Assembly (NCBI GenBank): GCA_030605285.1
Contig: JAUWIQ010000050.1
Location: 1-8,924, forward strand
Length of the DNA stretch: 8,924 nucleotides
Direction: 5' to 3'
DNA from: Planctomycetota bacterium
GTDB lineage: Bacteria; Planctomycetota; Planctomycetia; Pirellulales; UBA7805
The first letter of the stretch is position 1. Each line of letters begins with the position of its first letter. The notes beneath the pieces were generated by a model, which did not search any database, had not been told where the DNA came from, and saw only the letters and a list, made by a program, of their open reading frames with translations. Below, in pieces: positions 6,450 to 8,924 of the stretch. The translations under genes were made by a program, and so were the position numbers.

Positions 6450-7551
6450 CGCCGCGACTTGAGGCCTTTCGTTTTTGTTTGCGCTACTGCTTTTGTGAGC
6501 GGGCTCTGCGCGAACGGGACGAAACGCCATGGAGGTTTGCAGTGCGAAATTGCAGGTGCAGCCGGAACTTGCCTCGGGCACCAGCAGCAAGCCCCCGGCC
6601 GGGAACATATTGATCCAACAACCGGGTCGACTCACTTGGGTGACCCGGGAGTGTGTTTGGTCCCTGAGGTCGAACATTGCCGCATTCGAATCGCGAAAGA
6701 AAAAAGCGTTTGCCGATGCCGAGACCGTTCCGCAACCATGCCGGTGTCCCCGCTGCCACTGCCAGTCGGGCAGTGGCTTTCCGCTCTGCAGGTCGTAGGC
6801 AAACGGCTCGACAAAGAGACGGTTGCCGACCAGGACCGGGTGGTGGTCCCTGCTCGCCATGATCGCCCCCCGCATCGGTACGATTGTTTTGTGACTGCTC
6901 CCAGAGCAGATTTTCGGTATTTGCATCGTAGGCGTGCAGGTCGTACCAGACCTCGTCTTTGTCCTGCTCGTCTTTGTCCTGCTCGCCGGTGGCTTGGTTT
7001 CGCGAGCCGACCGTCACCAAGATAGGATTCTGGTAGAGGGCATAGAGATGGTGCTCGATGGCCGCATAAGCGACCGCGTGTTCCCAGACGAGTTCGCCAC
7101 TTTCGGCATCCAGGGCGACCAACCGGGCCTCCAGGTCGAGTGCCTTGTCGATCCGTATCCGACCGGTCTCTTCGCCTTGTGGAGCCGTTACCTGCAGAAA
7201 ATAAATTCGTCCGCCTCCGAGCGTGATCGTGGGATTGAGAATCACTTGATCCTGCGGGTCGTAGCGCCAACTGAGTTTTTTGGTGTCACGTTGGTAGGCA
7301 AAGAGCGTGTCGCTTGTGACCAGAGGACGAAAATCCCAGTACGTACCCTCCAGGATCGACTCGCGACTATGCCCCCGCCGTATGCCACCCCGCCGGACGC
7401 TACTGCCAAAGAGCCGTTCCGCATCGCCGGCCGTGTAGCCCCATTCGCGTCGCATCGGATCGTTCGCGGGGGGGTGAACGAGCGGAGCGGGTAGGGCGTC
7501 TTCGGCAACCGCAGGGCACGCGGGTGAAATCAAGAGCGCGACCAGGATCAC
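6441..7551 (-). pseudogene. Secreted PQQ-like beta-propeller protein, frameshifted
   Basis: This resembles the C-terminal part of planctomycete PQQ-like repeat proteins: extracytoplasmic beta-propellers built of blade motifs such as RLVALDAESGELVWEH and LHAYDANTENLLWEQ. Role and ligand are unknown. From the GTG at 7551 the frame starts with a hydrophobic export segment (MILVALLISPACPAVAED) and is good down to GGDHGEQ at 6850. It then becomes nonsense-like. The family continuation (DHHPVLVGNRLFVEPFAYDL, HGCGTVSASANAFFFRD, VSRPGCWIN, EASSGCTCNFALQTS) is in another frame from 6848 to the TAG at 6441. Dropping one G from the GGG at 6850-6848 joins the halves into 369 residues. The 5' end is also doubtful: no ribosome binding site precedes the GTG, and an ATG at 7597 would give a better signal peptide if one T of a 7-T run were removed. 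It may be a true pseudogene or a sequencing error. Confidence 0.75.
6952..6981 (-). repeat. Two tandem 15-bp repeats encoding EQDKD-EQDKD
   Basis: A perfect 15-bp unit is present twice in tandem inside the PQQ-like gene (6952-6966 and 6967-6981) and adds five charged residues per copy in frame. It lies in a loop between predicted blades, where length variation would be tolerated. Confidence 0.8.
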
Positions 7552-7719
7552 AAAAAAATTGGCAAGAAGAGGCCTGGTTGCGGACGGCGGCTTGCATTGT
7601 CTGCAAAAAATATCACCACAACGTCCGCCACGGGGTCTTGCGGGTCTTTTCGGGGTGCAAAATGGCTGCCCGTGCCGACAGTTTCCTTTTCCTGCCAGTA
7701 GATCGTCCCGGCCAATTTT

Positions 7720-7742
7720 TTGTCATCCGCATAAACTGACAA
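7720..7742. promoter_or_regulatory. Inverted repeat TTGTCA-N11-TGACAA in divergent intergenic region
   Basis: Perfect 6-bp arms separated by 11 bp lie between the PQQ-like gene and the divergent ygiQ-like gene. The geometry is that of a dimeric regulator site, with arm centres 17 bp apart. No dedicated regulator gene lies in the window, and chance occurrence is possible. Confidence 0.25.
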
Positions 7743-7805
7743 CCCAGGTGGGGCCAGGCGGCAAGTTTCTTCTGAATTTTCAAGCTTATTGGTCAATATT
7801 TTTAT

Positions 7806-7811
7806 TATAAT
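7806..7811 (+). promoter_or_regulatory. Consensus -10 box upstream of the ygiQ-like gene
   Basis: A perfect TATAAT lies in the most AT-rich stretch of the window (about 7775-7830), 42 bp before the ATG at 7854. No good -35 is found at 16-18 bp; TTGGTC at 7789-7794 is too close (11 bp). Confidence 0.35.
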
Positions 7812-7853
7812 CAATGGTTCAAATTTTTTGCTGGCACATCGCGCAAACATCGC

Positions 7854-8924
7854 ATGCTTCCTCTCCAAGACCCACTGCCGATTCTCCAGCGTGCAGGTCA
7901 GACGGGCCAGCTACTGGAGCAATTGAGTTCGCAGCAGGCAGTCTGCGCAGCGACCGCGCCGCTCCCGATGACAGGGGCTGAAATGCGCGACCGCGGCTGG
8001 GATCAAGTGGATGTGGTCTTTGTCAGCGGAGACGCCTATGTCGACCACCCCAGTTTTGCGATGGCGATCCTCGGCCGGATTCTGGAAGCAGCCGGTTTTC
8101 GCGTTGGCATGCTTTCGCAGCCTGACTGGCGGAGTTGCGAGGCGTGGCGAGAGTTCGGCCGTCCGCGACTGTTTTACGCAATCAGCGCGGGCAATATGGA
8201 TTCGATGATTAATCACTACACGGCCAACCGCAAGGTGCGGAACGACGATGCCTACTCACCGGGAGGTCGGATTGGCCTCCGCCCTGACCGAGCCACGCTT
8301 GCTTATTGCCAACGGGCTCGCGAGGCCTATCGAGGAGTCCCAGTAATCGCCGGGGGCGTGGAGGCTTCTTTGCGGCGGTTGGCCCATTACGACTATTGGG
8401 GCGACAAGGTCCGCCGTTCGATCTTGCTGGACTGCAAGGCGGACCTGCTGGCCTTCGGGATGGGTGAGGAGCTGATCCTGGAGATTGCCCGTCGCCTGGA
8501 CGCGGGGCAGACGCCGCGTGAATTGCGCGACATGCGGGGTGTGGCCTATGCGATGGGAGCCTCGGAGACCCCCCCGGAAGATGCCCTCACTCTTCCTAGC
8601 TACGAAGACGTTCTTGCAGATAAGATGGCGTTTGCCCGCGCGACCAAGATGATCCACAACGAGACGAATCCCTACAACGCTCGCCGACTTATTCAGTGGC
8701 ATGACCGGCAGGCGGTTGTCGCCAATCCGCCCACACTGCCGATCTCCGAGGGTTCGATGGATGCCGTCTATGGATTGCCCTACACCCGCAGGCCTCACCC
8801 TTCCTACAGCGAACCGATTCCTGCTTTTGAGATGATCAAGGACTCGGTGACGATTATGCGGGGGTGTTTCGGCGGCTGCACCTTCTGTTCGATTACGACC
8901 CACCCGGGACGGATTATCCAATCC
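7854..8924 (+). CDS. ygiQ: YgiQ-family (UPF0313) radical SAM protein, 3' end cut off by window
   Basis: This is the N-terminal half (357 codons) of a YgiQ / UPF0313 radical SAM protein. The family uses a 4Fe-4S cluster and S-adenosylmethionine for radical chemistry; its substrate is not known to me. From the ATG at 7854, the N-terminal domain shows the strongly conserved [11 protein letters not shown] (58-68), SQPDW (88-92), [16 protein letters not shown] (112-127), then [32 protein letters not shown] and FGMGE. Further on come IHNETNP and [15 protein letters not shown]. In the last, Cys338, Cys342 and Cys345 form the C-x3-C-x2-C cluster motif. Compared with E. coli YgiQ the segment before the HNETNP block is clearly shorter, lacking an insertion found there. 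The start lacks a Shine-Dalgarno match; an in-frame ATG at 7968 (MTGAEM) is a possible alternative. The frame is open at the window end, so the rest of the barrel and any C-terminal domain lie outside. Confidence 0.92.
   Translation, partial: MLPLQDPLPILQRAGQTGQLLEQLSSQQAVCAATAPLPMTGAEMRDRGWDQVDVVFVSGDAYVDHPSFAMAILGRILEAAGFRVGMLSQPDWRSCEAWREFGRPRLFYAISAGNMDSMINHYTANRKVRNDDAYSPGGRIGLRPDRATLAYCQRAREAYRGVPVIAGGVEASLRRLAHYDYWGDKVRRSILLDCKADLLAFGMGEELILEIARRLDAGQTPRELRDMRGVAYAMGASETPPEDALTLPSYEDVLADKMAFARATKMIHNETNPYNARRLIQWHDRQAVVANPPTLPISEGSMDAVYGLPYTRRPHPSYSEPIPAFEMIKDSVTIMRGCFGGCTFCSITTHPGRIIQS

Noticed and set aside
7548..7868. 106-codon minus-strand open frame between the PQQ-like and ygiQ-like genes
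   Set aside because: It overlaps the start of both flanking genes and has no recognisable domain or ribosome binding site. The middle (YADDKKLAGTIYWQEKETV) looks somewhat protein-like, so a relic cannot be excluded, but it is not supportable as a gene.
8256..8921. 221-codon minus-strand open frame at the right end
   Set aside because: It is antisense to the well-conserved YgiQ radical SAM coding region.

Overview
The window is about 8.9 kb of moderately GC-rich bacterial DNA holding eight genes, two of them cut by the window ends. Several features suggest a planctomycete, probably of the Pirellulales type. These are a Tat-exported Gfo/Idh/MocA oxidoreductase, a secreted PQQ-like propeller protein with GCTC and RPGCW motifs, a small secreted protein with a duplicated KAPF-x-RV motif, and mostly single-gene transcription units on alternating strands. 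This assignment is inference from protein style; the window has no rRNA or tRNA.

Layout, left to right: the 3' part of a bestrophin-family channel (+, 2-805); a secreted protein of unknown function (-, 878-1609); a 544-bp non-coding stretch with a good sigma70-like promoter; an M29 aminopeptidase (+, 2154-3269), followed by a three-copy 14-bp tandem repeat and a hairpin/T-tract terminator; an exported nickel superoxide dismutase whose frame runs through an in-frame TGA into a heavy-metal-associated (HMA) domain (-, 3436-4128); a GNAT acetyltransferase (-, 4329-4814); a Tat-exported Gfo/Idh/MocA oxidoreductase (+, 5078-6418); a frameshifted PQQ-like protein (-, 6441-7551); and the N-terminal half of a YgiQ-family radical SAM protein (+, from 7854).

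The genes do not form one pathway or operon. Only the dismutase and the acetyltransferase are same-strand neighbours, and they lie 200 bp apart.

The most notable observation is in the dismutase gene. The codon for the first metal-binding Cys of the HMA domain is TGA. The same frame stays open for 59 more codons and encodes the rest of a recognisable HMA domain. A perfect 6-bp hairpin with a GGG loop starts 14 nt after the TGA, which fits the general form of a bacterial SECIS element. This makes a selenocysteine-containing NiSOD-HMA fusion a real possibility. The competing explanations are a Cys-to-stop mutation or a sequencing error. The neighbouring PQQ gene carries at least one single-base frameshift, so sequencing or assembly error has to be considered seriously.
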